A stretch of DNA of 64,000 nucleotides from Betaproteobacteria bacterium (GTDB taxonomy: Bacteria; Pseudomonadota; Gammaproteobacteria; Burkholderiales; Methylophilaceae): positions 233,222 to 297,221 of the forward strand of contig VGHQ01000001.1 of the NCBI GenBank assembly GCA_016868195.1, read 5' to 3'. A program made the position numbers and the translations under genes. Below are positions 11,748 to 22,464 of the stretch, piece by piece. The notes under the pieces are model-generated. The model saw only the letters and a list, made by a program, of their open reading frames with translations, was not told the DNA's origin and made no database searches. Numbering within the stretch: the stretch's first letter is position 1; every line of letters starts with the position of its first letter.

Positions 11748-12668
11748 TTATTCACTAATACGTTGCTTTAAAATTTTCTTAAAATGATTGGGGTCCTTCG
11801 TGTAAGTAAGTACCCCCACTTCTGCATGATAGAAATCATTAAGCCTGGAAACCCAAAATCTAAGAGAGGCTAATCTCAAAATATTATTCCAAGCTTGATT
11901 TTCATCATCATTAAATGGTCTTATCTTTTTGTAGGCATCTAGGAAGGCATTCAATCTAACCTTATCAAAAGAACCATCATCATTCACACACCAATCGTTC
12001 ACAGCAATTGCTACATCTAAAATAATAAAATCTGTGCATGCATAATAGAAGTCTATAAAGCCTGTTACCTCATCATTTAAAAAAAGCACGTTATCCCTGA
12101 ATAAGTCTCCATGAATTGTAGATTTAGGGAGTTTATAATCTTGTTTATCTTGGTAAAGAATTTCTTCTTTTAGTAATTGGTTCTCATCTTGAGGTAACAC
12201 ATTAAATAAAGAGTCAGCGGTTTTTTTGATCCAATTAAGATCTCTTGTATTTTGATGTTGGGACTCAAAATTAACTGATTTCACATGGAGTTCTGCTAAA
12301 CTTTTACCCACAGCTGCGCAATGATTGACTTCGGGTTTTGAGAGTTCTTTCCCTTTTAAGCACGTCACAATTAAAGCAGGTTTATTTTTTAAAATACTTA
12401 AAGCTGTACCATTTTTCTTGAAAATTGGCTTAGGACATAAAAACGAATACTCTGCTAAATGAGCCATAAGATCTACAAAATAAGGTAGGTCTTCTATCGT
12501 ATTTTTTTCGAACAGTGTTAGCACAAAACGATCATGTGCTGTCATCAAAAAATAGTTGGTATTCGTAATACCAGATTTAATGCCTTGATAATCGGTAAGA
12601 TCGCCCAAAGCATAATCTTGAAGCCAAATTTTTAATTCTTCAATATTAACTGATGTATAGACGGACAT
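11748..12668 (-). CDS. thrB: homoserine kinase (APH-fold, type II)
   Basis: MSVYTSVNIEELKIWLQDY N-terminus, HGDLFRDNVLF catalytic motif, GFIDFYYACTD. Confidence 0.9.
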   Translation of the reverse strand: MSVYTSVNIEELKIWLQDYALGDLTDYQGIKSGITNTNYFLMTAHDRFVLTLFEKNTIEDLPYFVDLMAHLAEYSFLCPKPIFKKNGTALSILKNKPALIVTCLKGKELSKPEVNHCAAVGKSLAELHVKSVNFESQHQNTRDLNWIKKTADSLFNVLPQDENQLLKEEILYQDKQDYKLPKSTIHGDLFRDNVLFLNDEVTGFIDFYYACTDFIILDVAIAVNDWCVNDDGSFDKVRLNAFLDAYKKIRPFNDDENQAWNNILRLASLRFWVSRLNDFYHAEVGVLTYTKDPNHFKKILKQRISE

Positions 12669-12693
12669 AAAAAAAAGGGCCTAAAAGCCCTTT
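12669..12693 (-). terminator. intrinsic terminator-like hairpin between DUF2782 gene and thrB
   Basis: Minus strand AAAGGGC-TTTTAG-GCCCTTT then a U-run reaching the thrB ATG. Confidence 0.85.
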
Positions 12694-12702
12694 CAAAAAA
12701 AT

Positions 12703-13053
12703 TTAGAATCTAAATATTACCCATTTAGGCACAGTCACGGGCTGACTTGGGCCGTCATATTTTGCCCAACCACCATATTGATCTTCCTTCAACAAATAAT
12801 ATGCAGGTCCGCCAGCAGGGGGCGTGACTTTCATCATATAAAGCTCGCCGTTGATGCGGTATTCCACAACGGTATCATCACCTTTTTTAGTGATAGTGAT
12901 TTGAGGTTCTTCCACAATATCACTTTCAAAATTCTTTGGTGGTGGCTTCACTTCCTCTAGTGGCTCGAGCTTTTTTTCAGCTATGGCATTTAAACTTATT
13001 AAGGTAATTGCTAACAAGAAAGCTTTGATTGTATTTTGTATCATCATAGACAA
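12703..13053 (-). CDS. DUF2782 domain-containing protein
   Basis: Signal peptide then EYRINGELYMMKVTPPAGGPAYYLL; family assignment from memory. Confidence 0.75.
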   Translation of the reverse strand: MSMMIQNTIKAFLLAITLISLNAIAEKKLEPLEEVKPPPKNFESDIVEEPQITITKKGDDTVVEYRINGELYMMKVTPPAGGPAYYLLKEDQYGGWAKYDGPSQPVTVPKWVIFRF

Positions 13054-13097
13054 GATTCTAGCAAAAAACCTATAGATGTTATGGTTTATTTGACAAT

Positions 13098-13838
13098 TTA
13101 TAAATAAAGCTGGGCTTTTCGTTCCGCCGGCGTTAATGAAAAACCAATAGATTCATAATGATTAAATATTGCATCCACAATCTCTTTGGGCTCCTCAAGA
13201 ATTTGAATCAAATCCAAGTCTTTTTCTTGCGCCATACCCCCTTTTACAATTTTATCTTTTAACCAATCAAGCAAACCAGACCAGAACTCCTTACCGACTA
13301 AAATAATAGGGATTTTTCTTGATTTACCGGTTTGAATAAGAGTAATCACTTCCATTAATTCATCTAATGTTCCAAATCCACCAGGTAAAACTACGTATGC
13401 TGAAGCATACTTAATAAACATGACTTTTCGCATAAAGAAATATTTAAAATTAATTGAAATGTCTTGGTATTCATTTGGCTTTTGTTCGTGAGGTAAGTTG
13501 ATATTAAGGCCAATACTAGACCCTTTCCCTAAAGAAGCTCCTTTATTAACTGCTTCCATGAGACCAGGACCGCCGCCAGAAATGACGCTAAATCCGGCAT
13601 TAGATAGAACCTCTGCTATATCAACGGTGAGTTTGTAATAGGGATTGTCTTCACTGACCCTAGCGCTGCCGAACACAGATACGGCAGGCGTTATTTTTTT
13701 AAGTTTCTCGGTAGCGCCAACAAATTCTGACATAATTTCAAATGCATACCAGGATTCGCTTTCGTTATGAGTTTCATCAAATAATTCTGGGCCATTAAAT
13801 TTAGGTATCTTTTTATCTGCTGACATAAAAACTTTCAA
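13098..13838 (-). CDS. LOG family / TIGR00730 Rossmann-fold protein
   Basis: VFGSARVSEDNPYY, VISGGGPGLMEAVNKGA and PGGFGTLDE motifs; start could be internal Met at 13826. Confidence 0.92.
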   Translation of the reverse strand: MKVFMSADKKIPKFNGPELFDETHNESESWYAFEIMSEFVGATEKLKKITPAVSVFGSARVSEDNPYYKLTVDIAEVLSNAGFSVISGGGPGLMEAVNKGASLGKGSSIGLNINLPHEQKPNEYQDISINFKYFFMRKVMFIKYASAYVVLPGGFGTLDELMEVITLIQTGKSRKIPIILVGKEFWSGLLDWLKDKIVKGGMAQEKDLDLIQILEEPKEIVDAIFNHYESIGFSLTPAERKAQLYL

Positions 13839-13847
13839 AATTAAATT

Positions 13848-16577
13848 ATGAAAACACTATTATTGGTCGATGGCTCTTCTTATCTCTATAGGGCATTTCA
13901 CGGATTGCCAGATCTTAGAAATAGTCGCCAAGAACCTACTGGGGCTATTTACGGCGTTTTAAATATGCTCCGAAAACTTCATAAAGAGTTTCCTTCAGAT
14001 TATAACGCTTGCGTTTTTGATGCAAAAGGAAAAACTTTCAGAAATGATCTATACCCTGAGTATAAAGCTAATCGCTCAGTGATGCCTGATGATTTAAGAG
14101 CTCAAATCCAACCGCTTCATGAAGCAATTACAGCGATGGGCTGGCCTATTATTATTCAAGAGGGTGTTGAAGCTGATGATGTAATTGGTACATTATGCAA
14201 AGAAGCTAGCCAACATCAATATAATGTTGTCGTTTCTACAGGCGACAAGGATTTAGCTCAACTTGTAAATGATCATGTCACTTTAATTAATACGATGACG
14301 AACGAAAAACTTGATATCGAAGGCGTCAAAAATAAATTTGGGTTGATGCCGAGCCAAATTATTGATTATCTAACACTTATTGGAGACACCTCTGATAACG
14401 TGCCCGGTGTTGATAAGGTAGGTCCTAAAACTGCATTGAAATGGCTTAATGAATATCAAACGCTCGACAATATCGTAATGCATGCTTCTCAATTCCCAGG
14501 GGTAGTCGGTGAAAATTTAAGAAAAGCACTCGATTGGATTCCTAAAGCTAGGGATCTTATTACGATTCGATGTGATTTAGATATCAATAAAAATTGGGAC
14601 AATTTGAAACCCAAAAAACAAGACTTATCCGCGTTAGAAAATTTATACCAAAGGTTTGAATTTAAGAATTGGCTTAATGAAATCAAAGAAGGTAGTCCTA
14701 AGGTAGTTTCATTAAGTAAAAGTGATGAAGAAAAACCATCCATTAAATCACTAAGCCATTTTATTTCTAAAATTAAATACGACACAATATTTAAAGAAAC
14801 TTTATTACATGCATGGCTAGAAAAAATCAAAATAAAAAAATATGTTTGTATCGACACGGAAACAAACTCTCTCGACCCAATGCAAGCAAAAATTGTAGGT
14901 ATATCTATGGCAGTGACTCCAGGAGAAGCAGCCTACATTCCTTTAGCACATGATTATCCTGGAGCTCCTCAACAGTTATCGATTAATGCTGTATTAAATT
15001 TATTAAAGCCCATTTTAGAGGATGAAAAGATCAAGAAAATTGGGCAAAACTTAAAGTATGATGCGCACGTTTTTTTAAACCACGATATATGTCTTAAAGG
15101 TATTAGGCACGATACGATGCTACAAAGCTATGTGACAGAAAGTCATCAAAGTCATGGCATGGATAATTTAAGCTTAAGACACCTAGGACATACCTGTGTA
15201 AGTTACGAAGAAGTTGCAGGCAAAGGTGTAAATCAACTTAGATTTAATGAAGTCGATATTGATGTGGCATCTCATTATTCATCTGAAGATGCTGATATTA
15301 CTTTGCAATTAAATCAATTTTTTAATCCTGTAATTGAAAATGATGCGTCACTAAAATTCATTTATGAAAGTATTGAAATGCCCACCGCAGAGGTACTTTT
15401 AAAGATTGAAAGAAATGGTGTGCTTATAGATGAGAAAAAATTAAATGAGCAAAGCCATGAAATTGGCAAAAAAATTCTGCTACTTGAAGAGGAGGCTTAC
15501 CAATTAGCGGGACAACCTTTCAACCTCGCATCACCCAAACAATTACAAGATATTTTATTTAACAAATTAGGTATTAAGTCTTTAAAAAAAACACCTTCAG
15601 GAGCTCCATCTACTGACGAGGACGTCTTGCAAGAATTAGCTCTTGACTATCCTCTGCCTAAACTTCTGCTTGAACATCGCAGTCTATCTAAACTCAAATC
15701 AACTTACACAGATAAATTACCAAAAATGATTAATCCTAATACTGGGCGCATTCATACCAGCTACAACCAAGCAGTGGCAATTACAGGACGTCTTGCGAGT
15801 TCAGAACCTAATTTGCAAAATATCCCGATCAGAACACTAGAGGGTAGAAAAATAAGAGAAGCATTTATTGCAAACAAAGGATCATCAATTTTATCTGCAG
15901 ACTATTCTCAAATCGAACTGAGAATTATGGCTCACTTATCTCAAGACAAAAGATTACTTGATGCATTTAAGAATAATGAAGATATACATAAATCCACGGC
16001 AGCTGAAATCTTTGGGTGTGAGCTGAATAGTGTTTCTAATGAACAAAGACGTTATGCCAAAGTTATTAATTTTGGATTGATCTATGGAATGAGTGTTTTT
16101 GGTTTATCGAAATCACTCAGCATTGAACGTAGCGCCGCCGCAAATTATATAGAAACTTATTTTGCCCGATATCCTGGCATTAAAAAATACATGGAAAATG
16201 CAAAATTATTTGCTAAAGATAAAGGTTATGTAGAAACATTTTTTGGAAGGAGATTATGGATTCCAGAAATTAATGGTTCGAATGGTATTAGAAGATCTGC
16301 AGCAGAGAGAGCTGCGATTAATGCGCCTATGCAAGGCACTGCAGCGGACCTTATAAAATTAGCAATGATCGCCGTTGATCAATGGTTATGTCAAAATATG
16401 CACTTAAAAACAAGAATGATTATGCAAGTACATGATGAACTTGTATTTGAAGTACCCCAAAATGAAATTGAAATATTACAAAAAGAATTGCCTCGCCTAA
16501 TGGAGGGTGTTGCAAAACTAGATATTCCTCTTATCGTTGATATTGGTGTTGGACTGAACTGGGATGCGGCACATTAA
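13848..16577 (+). CDS. polA: DNA polymerase I
   Basis: 5'-3' exo N-terminus, DTETN 3'-5' exo motif, DYSQIELRIMAHLS and QVHDELVFEVP polymerase motifs. Confidence 0.98.
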   Translation: MKTLLLVDGSSYLYRAFHGLPDLRNSRQEPTGAIYGVLNMLRKLHKEFPSDYNACVFDAKGKTFRNDLYPEYKANRSVMPDDLRAQIQPLHEAITAMGWPIIIQEGVEADDVIGTLCKEASQHQYNVVVSTGDKDLAQLVNDHVTLINTMTNEKLDIEGVKNKFGLMPSQIIDYLTLIGDTSDNVPGVDKVGPKTALKWLNEYQTLDNIVMHASQFPGVVGENLRKALDWIPKARDLITIRCDLDINKNWDNLKPKKQDLSALENLYQRFEFKNWLNEIKEGSPKVVSLSKSDEEKPSIKSLSHFISKIKYDTIFKETLLHAWLEKIKIKKYVCIDTETNSLDPMQAKIVGISMAVTPGEAAYIPLAHDYPGAPQQLSINAVLNLLKPILEDEKIKKIGQNLKYDAHVFLNHDICLKGIRHDTMLQSYVTESHQSHGMDNLSLRHLGHTCVSYEEVAGKGVNQLRFNEVDIDVASHYSSEDADITLQLNQFFNPVIENDASLKFIYESIEMPTAEVLLKIERNGVLIDEKKLNEQSHEIGKKILLLEEEAYQLAGQPFNLASPKQLQDILFNKLGIKSLKKTPSGAPSTDEDVLQELALDYPLPKLLLEHRSLSKLKSTYTDKLPKMINPNTGRIHTSYNQAVAITGRLASSEPNLQNIPIRTLEGRKIREAFIANKGSSILSADYSQIELRIMAHLSQDKRLLDAFKNNEDIHKSTAAEIFGCELNSVSNEQRRYAKVINFGLIYGMSVFGLSKSLSIERSAAANYIETYFARYPGIKKYMENAKLFAKDKGYVETFFGRRLWIPEINGSNGIRRSAAERAAINAPMQGTAADLIKLAMIAVDQWLCQNMHLKTRMIMQVHDELVFEVPQNEIEILQKELPRLMEGVAKLDIPLIVDIGVGLNWDAAH

Positions 16578-16578
16578 A

Positions 16579-17313
16579 ATGGAATTCGGCACTTTAATTA
16601 TTGGCGATGAAATTTTATCTGGCAAAAGACAAGATAAACATTTCGAATTTTTACAAAAAACATTAAAAAAATATGAGCTTTCATTGTCTTGGGTGAAATA
16701 TATTCAAGACGATTCGAAAAGTATTATTCAATCTATCAAAGAGTCAACAAACTCCAGGACTATTGTTTTTTCTTTTGGTGGCATTGGTGCAACACCAGAT
16801 GACTTCACACGTCAAGCTGCAGCAGAAGCTTTTGATCTTCAATTAATGAGAAATAATGAAGCTGTCAAACTTATTGAAGAACATTTTGGTGATGGGGCTT
16901 ATCCAAAAAGAGTTTTGATGGCAAATATTCCCCAACAAGCATTATTAATTCCAAATGAAATTAATAAAATACCTGGGTTTAAAATTAATCATCATCATTT
17001 TTTGCCAGGGTTTCCAGAAATGGCATGGCCGATGGTTGAATGGGTTCTCAATACACATTATCAAGAATTATTAAATCAAAATGATTTTGCCGAAGCTTCG
17101 ATTTGGATTAACGATGTGAGTGAAAGTAAATTAATTGATTTGATGAATGAAATTGTAAAAAAATATCCAGAAATTAAACTTTTTAGCCTGCCAAAATTAA
17201 ACCCTGTAAAAACAATAGAGCTTGGCGTTAAAGGCTCATCAAAATTAGTTAATAAAGCTATATTGGAAATACAAGAAAAAATAGCCAATTTGGGCTATGA
17301 ATGGCATAAGTAA
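16579..17313 (+). CDS. CinA/MoaB-like molybdopterin-binding domain protein (short form)
   Basis: GTLIIGDEILSGKRQDKH, VFSFGGIGATPDDFTRQAAA; Met at 16579 preferred over 16564. Confidence 0.88.
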   Translation: MEFGTLIIGDEILSGKRQDKHFEFLQKTLKKYELSLSWVKYIQDDSKSIIQSIKESTNSRTIVFSFGGIGATPDDFTRQAAAEAFDLQLMRNNEAVKLIEEHFGDGAYPKRVLMANIPQQALLIPNEINKIPGFKINHHHFLPGFPEMAWPMVEWVLNTHYQELLNQNDFAEASIWINDVSESKLIDLMNEIVKKYPEIKLFSLPKLNPVKTIELGVKGSSKLVNKAILEIQEKIANLGYEWHK

Positions 17314-17388
17314 TTTAAAGTCTTCACTTTTATAAAAAGCCATTTGCCTATAAAATAAGCAACTTTCCCTAAATAAATATAAAAGACA

Positions 17389-18399
17389 GTGAAAATAGGC
17401 TCCATTTCCATTAAAAATAATCTCATAGTCGCCCCCATGGCTGGCGTCACAGACCGTCCTTTCCGTCAACTTTGTAAAAAGTTTGGCGCTGGCATGGCGG
17501 TAAGTGAGATGGTGACATCAAACTCACTTTTATACGGTAGTCAAAAAACACTTCGTCGCGCTAATCACGAAGGTGAAGTAGATCCAATCTCAGTTCAAAT
17601 TGCTGGTGCTGACCCAAAAATGATGGCTGAAGCAGCTCAATTTAATGTGGATCATGGTGCTCAAATTATCGATATTAATATGGGTTGTCCTGCAAAAAAA
17701 ATATGTAACGTCATGGCAGGATCAGCACTTCTCAAAGATGAGCCGCTTGTAAAAAAAATATTATCTTCCGTAGTTAAATCTGTAGAAGTTCCTGTCACAT
17801 TAAAAATAAGAACTGGTTGGGATACTAAAAATCGTAATGCGATAGAAATTGCAAAAATTGCCGAAGATATTGGCATTAAAGCATTAGCCATTCATGGCAG
17901 AACAAGAGCTTGTTTGTACATGGGTGATGCTGAGTATGACACCATCACCGAAGTAAAACAGTCAGTCAAAATTCCCGTTATTGCAAATGGTGATATTACT
18001 TCACCTGAAAAAGCTAAATTTGTTTTAGATTACACAGGTGCAGATGGGGTAATGATCGGAAGAGCTGCCCAAGGTAAGCCTTGGATTTTTAGAGAAATTG
18101 ACCACTATCTTAAAACAGGAAAGCATTTAGATAATCCATCTATTAATGAAATCAAAAATATTACGATTACTCATGTGAAAGAGCTTTATGATTTTTATGG
18201 TGAAAATGCGGGATTAAAAATTGCCAGGAAACATATTTCTTGGTACACAAAAGGATTAAAAAATTCTGCGAATTTTAGACACCATATGAACACAATTGAA
18301 GAAATCGATGCACAAATTAAAACAATCGAAGATTATTTTAATTTTCTTTCAATCGAATCCCCATATTTAAAGTACGAACAAGAAATGTTGGTAGCTTAA
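17389..18399 (+). CDS. dusB: tRNA-dihydrouridine synthase B (GTG start)
   Basis: APMAGVTDRPFR, DINMGCPAKKICN, GADGVMIGRAAQGKPWIF. Confidence 0.96.
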   Translation: MKIGSISIKNNLIVAPMAGVTDRPFRQLCKKFGAGMAVSEMVTSNSLLYGSQKTLRRANHEGEVDPISVQIAGADPKMMAEAAQFNVDHGAQIIDINMGCPAKKICNVMAGSALLKDEPLVKKILSSVVKSVEVPVTLKIRTGWDTKNRNAIEIAKIAEDIGIKALAIHGRTRACLYMGDAEYDTITEVKQSVKIPVIANGDITSPEKAKFVLDYTGADGVMIGRAAQGKPWIFREIDHYLKTGKHLDNPSINEIKNITITHVKELYDFYGENAGLKIARKHISWYTKGLKNSANFRHHMNTIEEIDAQIKTIEDYFNFLSIESPYLKYEQEMLVA

Positions 18400-18638
18400 T
18401 GGAAAAGAAAACAGACATCCCAGATTGTGTAAACGAATCTTTAGATCAATACTTCAAAGACTTGAACGGCGAACATCCAACGAATGTTTACGATATGGTC
18501 ATTGGTATAGTAGAGAAGCCTCTATTATCATATATTATGCGTATTTCAAAAGGTAACCAGAGTAAAGCTGCAGAAATTCTTGGTCTTAATAGGAACACAC
18601 TCAGAAAAAAATTAAAACAACATAAGATTGATATCTAG
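18399..18638 (+). CDS. fis: Fis family DNA-binding protein
   Basis: C-terminal [29 protein letters not shown]; dusB-fis arrangement. Confidence 0.95.
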   Translation: MEKKTDIPDCVNESLDQYFKDLNGEHPTNVYDMVIGIVEKPLLSYIMRISKGNQSKAAEILGLNRNTLRKKLKQHKIDI

Positions 18639-18640
18639 TC

Positions 18641-20200
18641 ATGATTAAAATAAAAAGAGCTCTTATAAGCGTATCAGACAAAAAAGGTATTATCGATTTT
18701 GCTAAGACGCTAATTAAGTTTAATGTTGAAATTTTATCTACTGGAGGTACGGCAAAATTATTTGCTGACAATAATATTCCTGTCATTGAGGTCAGTGATT
18801 ATACAGGTTTCCCTGAAATGCTTGATGGGAGAGTAAAAACACTTCATCCAAAAATACATGGCGGCATCCTCGGAAAAAGAGATGACGAAAAACATCTACA
18901 AACGATGAATAAATCAAATATTCCTTTAATTGATTTGGTGGTCGTGAACTTGTACCCATTCGAAGCAACCATATCTAAAGAAAATTGTACGCTCCCTGAA
19001 GCTATTGAAAATATAGATATTGGTGGTCCAGCAATGATTAGATCGTCAGCTAAAAATTATAATGGTGTAGCTGTGGTCACTGATGCCTCGGATTATAAAA
19101 TGATTGAAAATGCCTTAAAGCAAAATGATGGCGCACTTAATCTAGAATGCAGATTTAATTTGGCTAAAAAAGCTTTTGAACACACTGCGAAGTATGATTC
19201 AGCCATTTCAAATTATCTTAATGGTTTAGATACAAATAAAAGTGTAACTTACCCCAATAAACTTAATCTCGTATTTAACAAAAAAATGGATTTACGTTAC
19301 GGTGAGAATCCGCATCAAAGTGCATCTTTCTATGTTGATGAAATAGCTAATAAAGGTTCGTTAGCAAGCTTTAAACAATTACAGGGTAAAGAACTTTCAT
19401 ACAACAACTTAAATGATGCAGATACAGCATGGGAATGTGTTAAAAACTTTCAGCTTCCATCTTGCGTCATCGTAAAACATGCCAATCCATGCGGAGTAGG
19501 GTCTTCTAAAAACTTATTAGACGCTTATAAAAAAGCATTTCTAACTGATCCAACTTCTGCATTCGGCGGCATTATTGCTTGCAATGCACCTATAGACATA
19601 AATACTGCATCTCAAATTATTACACAATTTGTAGAAGTTGTAATTGCTCCGTCTTACGACATTGAGTCACTTAAAATATTTGAATCAAAACCAAATATCA
19701 GATTGTTAGAAGTTACATTAGATAACAACTTTAATGCTTTTGAATTAAAAAAAGTTGGTGGTGGTTTATTAGTTCAGTCGTCCGATAATTTTAATATCGA
19801 TATGGATCATTGCAAAGTAGTTTCTAAACTCACACCTAATCAGGAGCAAATGGACGACATGCTTTTTGCATGGCGCGTTGCGAAATATGTCAAATCAAAT
19901 GCGATTGTATTTTGTAAAAATAATCAAACATTAGGAATCGGTGCAGGTCAAATGAGCAGAGTAGACAGCACCAAAATAGCATCGATCAAAGCTCATAATG
20001 CAAATCTTGACTTAACAAATTCAGTCGTCGCTTCAGATGCATTCTTTCCTTTTAGAGATGGTATTGATGTGCTGGCCGCGGCTGGTGCAAAATGCGTCAT
20101 TCAACCTGGCGGAAGTCTTAGAGATGAAGAGGTTGTCTATGCTGCCGACGAATTAGGTCTCGTCATGTTATTTACTGGATATCGTCACTTTAGGCATTAA
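18641..20200 (+). CDS. purH: bifunctional AICAR formyltransferase/IMP cyclohydrolase
   Basis: [38 protein letters not shown]. Confidence 0.98.
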   Translation: MIKIKRALISVSDKKGIIDFAKTLIKFNVEILSTGGTAKLFADNNIPVIEVSDYTGFPEMLDGRVKTLHPKIHGGILGKRDDEKHLQTMNKSNIPLIDLVVVNLYPFEATISKENCTLPEAIENIDIGGPAMIRSSAKNYNGVAVVTDASDYKMIENALKQNDGALNLECRFNLAKKAFEHTAKYDSAISNYLNGLDTNKSVTYPNKLNLVFNKKMDLRYGENPHQSASFYVDEIANKGSLASFKQLQGKELSYNNLNDADTAWECVKNFQLPSCVIVKHANPCGVGSSKNLLDAYKKAFLTDPTSAFGGIIACNAPIDINTASQIITQFVEVVIAPSYDIESLKIFESKPNIRLLEVTLDNNFNAFELKKVGGGLLVQSSDNFNIDMDHCKVVSKLTPNQEQMDDMLFAWRVAKYVKSNAIVFCKNNQTLGIGAGQMSRVDSTKIASIKAHNANLDLTNSVVASDAFFPFRDGIDVLAAAGAKCVIQPGGSLRDEEVVYAADELGLVMLFTGYRHFRH

Positions 20201-20203
20201 TTT

Positions 20204-21475
20204 ATGAAAGTTCTAGTCATTGGAAGTGGTGGCAGAGAACATGCAATGGCATGGAAACTTTCTCAAAGTAATAAAGTAAATTCTGTTTTTGTTGCGCCAG
20301 GTAATGGCGGAACTCACCTCAATCCAAAATTCAAAAATATTGATCTGATTGATATTAATCTTCTTGCAGATTTTGCAATTGAAGAAAAAATTGACTTGAC
20401 TGTCATTGGCCCAGAACTACCTCTTTCTAGAGGTATTGTTGATTTATTTCGATCTAAACATTTAAATATTTTTGGGCCCACTCAAAAAGCTGCTCAGCTT
20501 GAAAGCTCTAAAGATTTTGCTAAAGATTTCATGTATAGACACAAAATCCCTACTGCAAAATATAAAGCATTTAAAATGCCAGATGAAGCCCATAGCTATG
20601 TTGATAAGGAAGGTGCGCCTATTGTAATTAAGGCAGATGGATTAGCTTCAGGAAAAGGTGTCATCGTCGCTATGACGTTAAAAGAAGCTCATGATGCAAT
20701 CGACTTTATGCTTGTAGACAATAGATTTGGTGATGCTGGAGCCAAGGTTGTTATTGAAGAATTTCTTGAAGGTGAAGAAGCTAGCTTTATGGTCATCTGT
20801 GATGGTAAAACAATTTTGCCACTTGCAACGAGCCAAGATCATAAAAGGCTTTTAGATCAAGACATGGGGCCAAACACCGGCGGTATGGGGGCATATTCAC
20901 CCGCGCCTATAGTTACTGATGAAATTTACTCTAAAGTTATGAAAGAAATTATCTACCCGACCATCCATGGTATGGCTAATGATGGTATTCCTTTTACTGG
21001 ATTTCTCTACGCAGGATTAATGATTACCAAAAAAGGTGAAGTAAAAACATTGGAATACAATTGTCGAATGGGAGATCCTGAAACTCAACCGATTCTGATG
21101 AGGCTTAAAAGTGATTTTTTTGAAACGCTTTATAAATCATCAACTGGACATCTTGACTCAACAGAAATTGAATGGGATAAAAGAACAGCTCTAGCTGTCG
21201 TTTTAGCTTCAGCAGGCTACCCTGAAACTCCAAAATTAAATGACGAAATTCATATTGAAGATCGTGTCATTTCTGATACTTATATTTTTCATGCAGGCAC
21301 AATGTTTAAAGATAATAAACTTCTCACTTCTGGAGGTAGGGTATTGGCTGTTACAGCGCTTGGTTATTCTGTCAAAGAAGCTCAATCAAAAGCTTATGAG
21401 GCTATCAATACTGTCAGATTTAATGGAGCGCAATATCGAAAAGATATAGGTTTCAGAGCATTAGATAATAATTAA
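20204..21475 (+). CDS. purD: phosphoribosylamine-glycine ligase
   Basis: MKVLVIGSGGREHAMAWKL, KADGLASGKGVIVA. Confidence 0.98.
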   Translation: MKVLVIGSGGREHAMAWKLSQSNKVNSVFVAPGNGGTHLNPKFKNIDLIDINLLADFAIEEKIDLTVIGPELPLSRGIVDLFRSKHLNIFGPTQKAAQLESSKDFAKDFMYRHKIPTAKYKAFKMPDEAHSYVDKEGAPIVIKADGLASGKGVIVAMTLKEAHDAIDFMLVDNRFGDAGAKVVIEEFLEGEEASFMVICDGKTILPLATSQDHKRLLDQDMGPNTGGMGAYSPAPIVTDEIYSKVMKEIIYPTIHGMANDGIPFTGFLYAGLMITKKGEVKTLEYNCRMGDPETQPILMRLKSDFFETLYKSSTGHLDSTEIEWDKRTALAVVLASAGYPETPKLNDEIHIEDRVISDTYIFHAGTMFKDNKLLTSGGRVLAVTALGYSVKEAQSKAYEAINTVRFNGAQYRKDIGFRALDNN

Positions 21476-21555
21476 ATTGACTCATCAAAACTTAATCCAG
21501 TATTTAAGTTGTTTTTATAGACTGGGCCAATAAATCCTGTATCAAGGAAAATAAA

Positions 21556-22464
21556 ATGATTAATTCAAATATAGTTTATGAGTACTTTAACAACCTTCAA
21601 ATAAAGATTGTTGAAACACTTCAGCTTGTTGATGGAAAAAATTTTATTAATGATTCATGGCAACGAAAAGAAGGTGGAGGCGGCACTTCTTGCATTTTAG
21701 AGAATGGCAATGTATTTGAAAGGGCAGGCGTTGGATTTTCTCATGTTTTGGGTGATAAGCTACCACGCTCAGCAAGCGTTGCTCATTTAGAAGCAGCAGA
21801 TAGAAAGTGGGAAGCTATGGGTCTTTCTCTTGTCTTACATCCTAAAAATCCTTATGCCCCTTCAGTGCATATGAATGTAAGATTTTTTATTGCAAAAAAA
21901 GAAGGTCTTGAGGATATTTGGTGGTTTGGCGGTGGTATGGATTTAACTCCTTATTATGGCTTTGACGAAGATGCCATTCATTTTCACCAAACACTTAAAA
22001 CTATGCTTGATCTTTACGACAAAAAACTGTACTCGAAATTTAAAAAAAATTGTGATGAATACTTTTACCTAAAACACCGTAACGAGCCCAGAGGTATTGG
22101 AGGTATTTTTTACGATGACTTTAATCAATTAGGTTTTGATAAATCTTTTAATTTAAATAAATCTGTAGGGGATGTTTTTTTAAATGCATACCTACCTATT
22201 CTTCAGAGAAGAAAAGATACTTATTACACAGAAAAAGAAAGAAGCTTTCAACTTTATCGACGTGGTCGTTATGTGGAATTTAATTTAATATTCGATCGCG
22301 GCACTCTATTTGGTTTGCAATCTAATGGCCGGACTGAATCAATTTTAATGTCGATGCCGCCGATGGCTCAATGGAAATATGATTGGAAACCAGAATCAGG
22401 GAGCAAAGAGGAAAAGTTATATACATATTTTTTAACAAATAAAGATTGGTTAGACCATGAATAA
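21556..22464 (+). CDS. hemF: oxygen-dependent coproporphyrinogen III oxidase
   Basis: [42 protein letters not shown]. Confidence 0.97.
   Translation: MINSNIVYEYFNNLQIKIVETLQLVDGKNFINDSWQRKEGGGGTSCILENGNVFERAGVGFSHVLGDKLPRSASVAHLEAADRKWEAMGLSLVLHPKNPYAPSVHMNVRFFIAKKEGLEDIWWFGGGMDLTPYYGFDEDAIHFHQTLKTMLDLYDKKLYSKFKKNCDEYFYLKHRNEPRGIGGIFYDDFNQLGFDKSFNLNKSVGDVFLNAYLPILQRRKDTYYTEKERSFQLYRRGRYVEFNLIFDRGTLFGLQSNGRTESILMSMPPMAQWKYDWKPESGSKEEKLYTYFLTNKDWLDHE

Noticed and set aside
16564-16578. cinA-like start inside polA
   Set aside because: Met at 16579 starts the conserved MEFGTLIIGDEILSG sequence and avoids the overlap.
17355-17391. Leaderless promoter (TATAAA 5 nt before dusB GTG)
   Set aside because: No convincing -35 at the right distance and AT-rich background makes TATAAA common.
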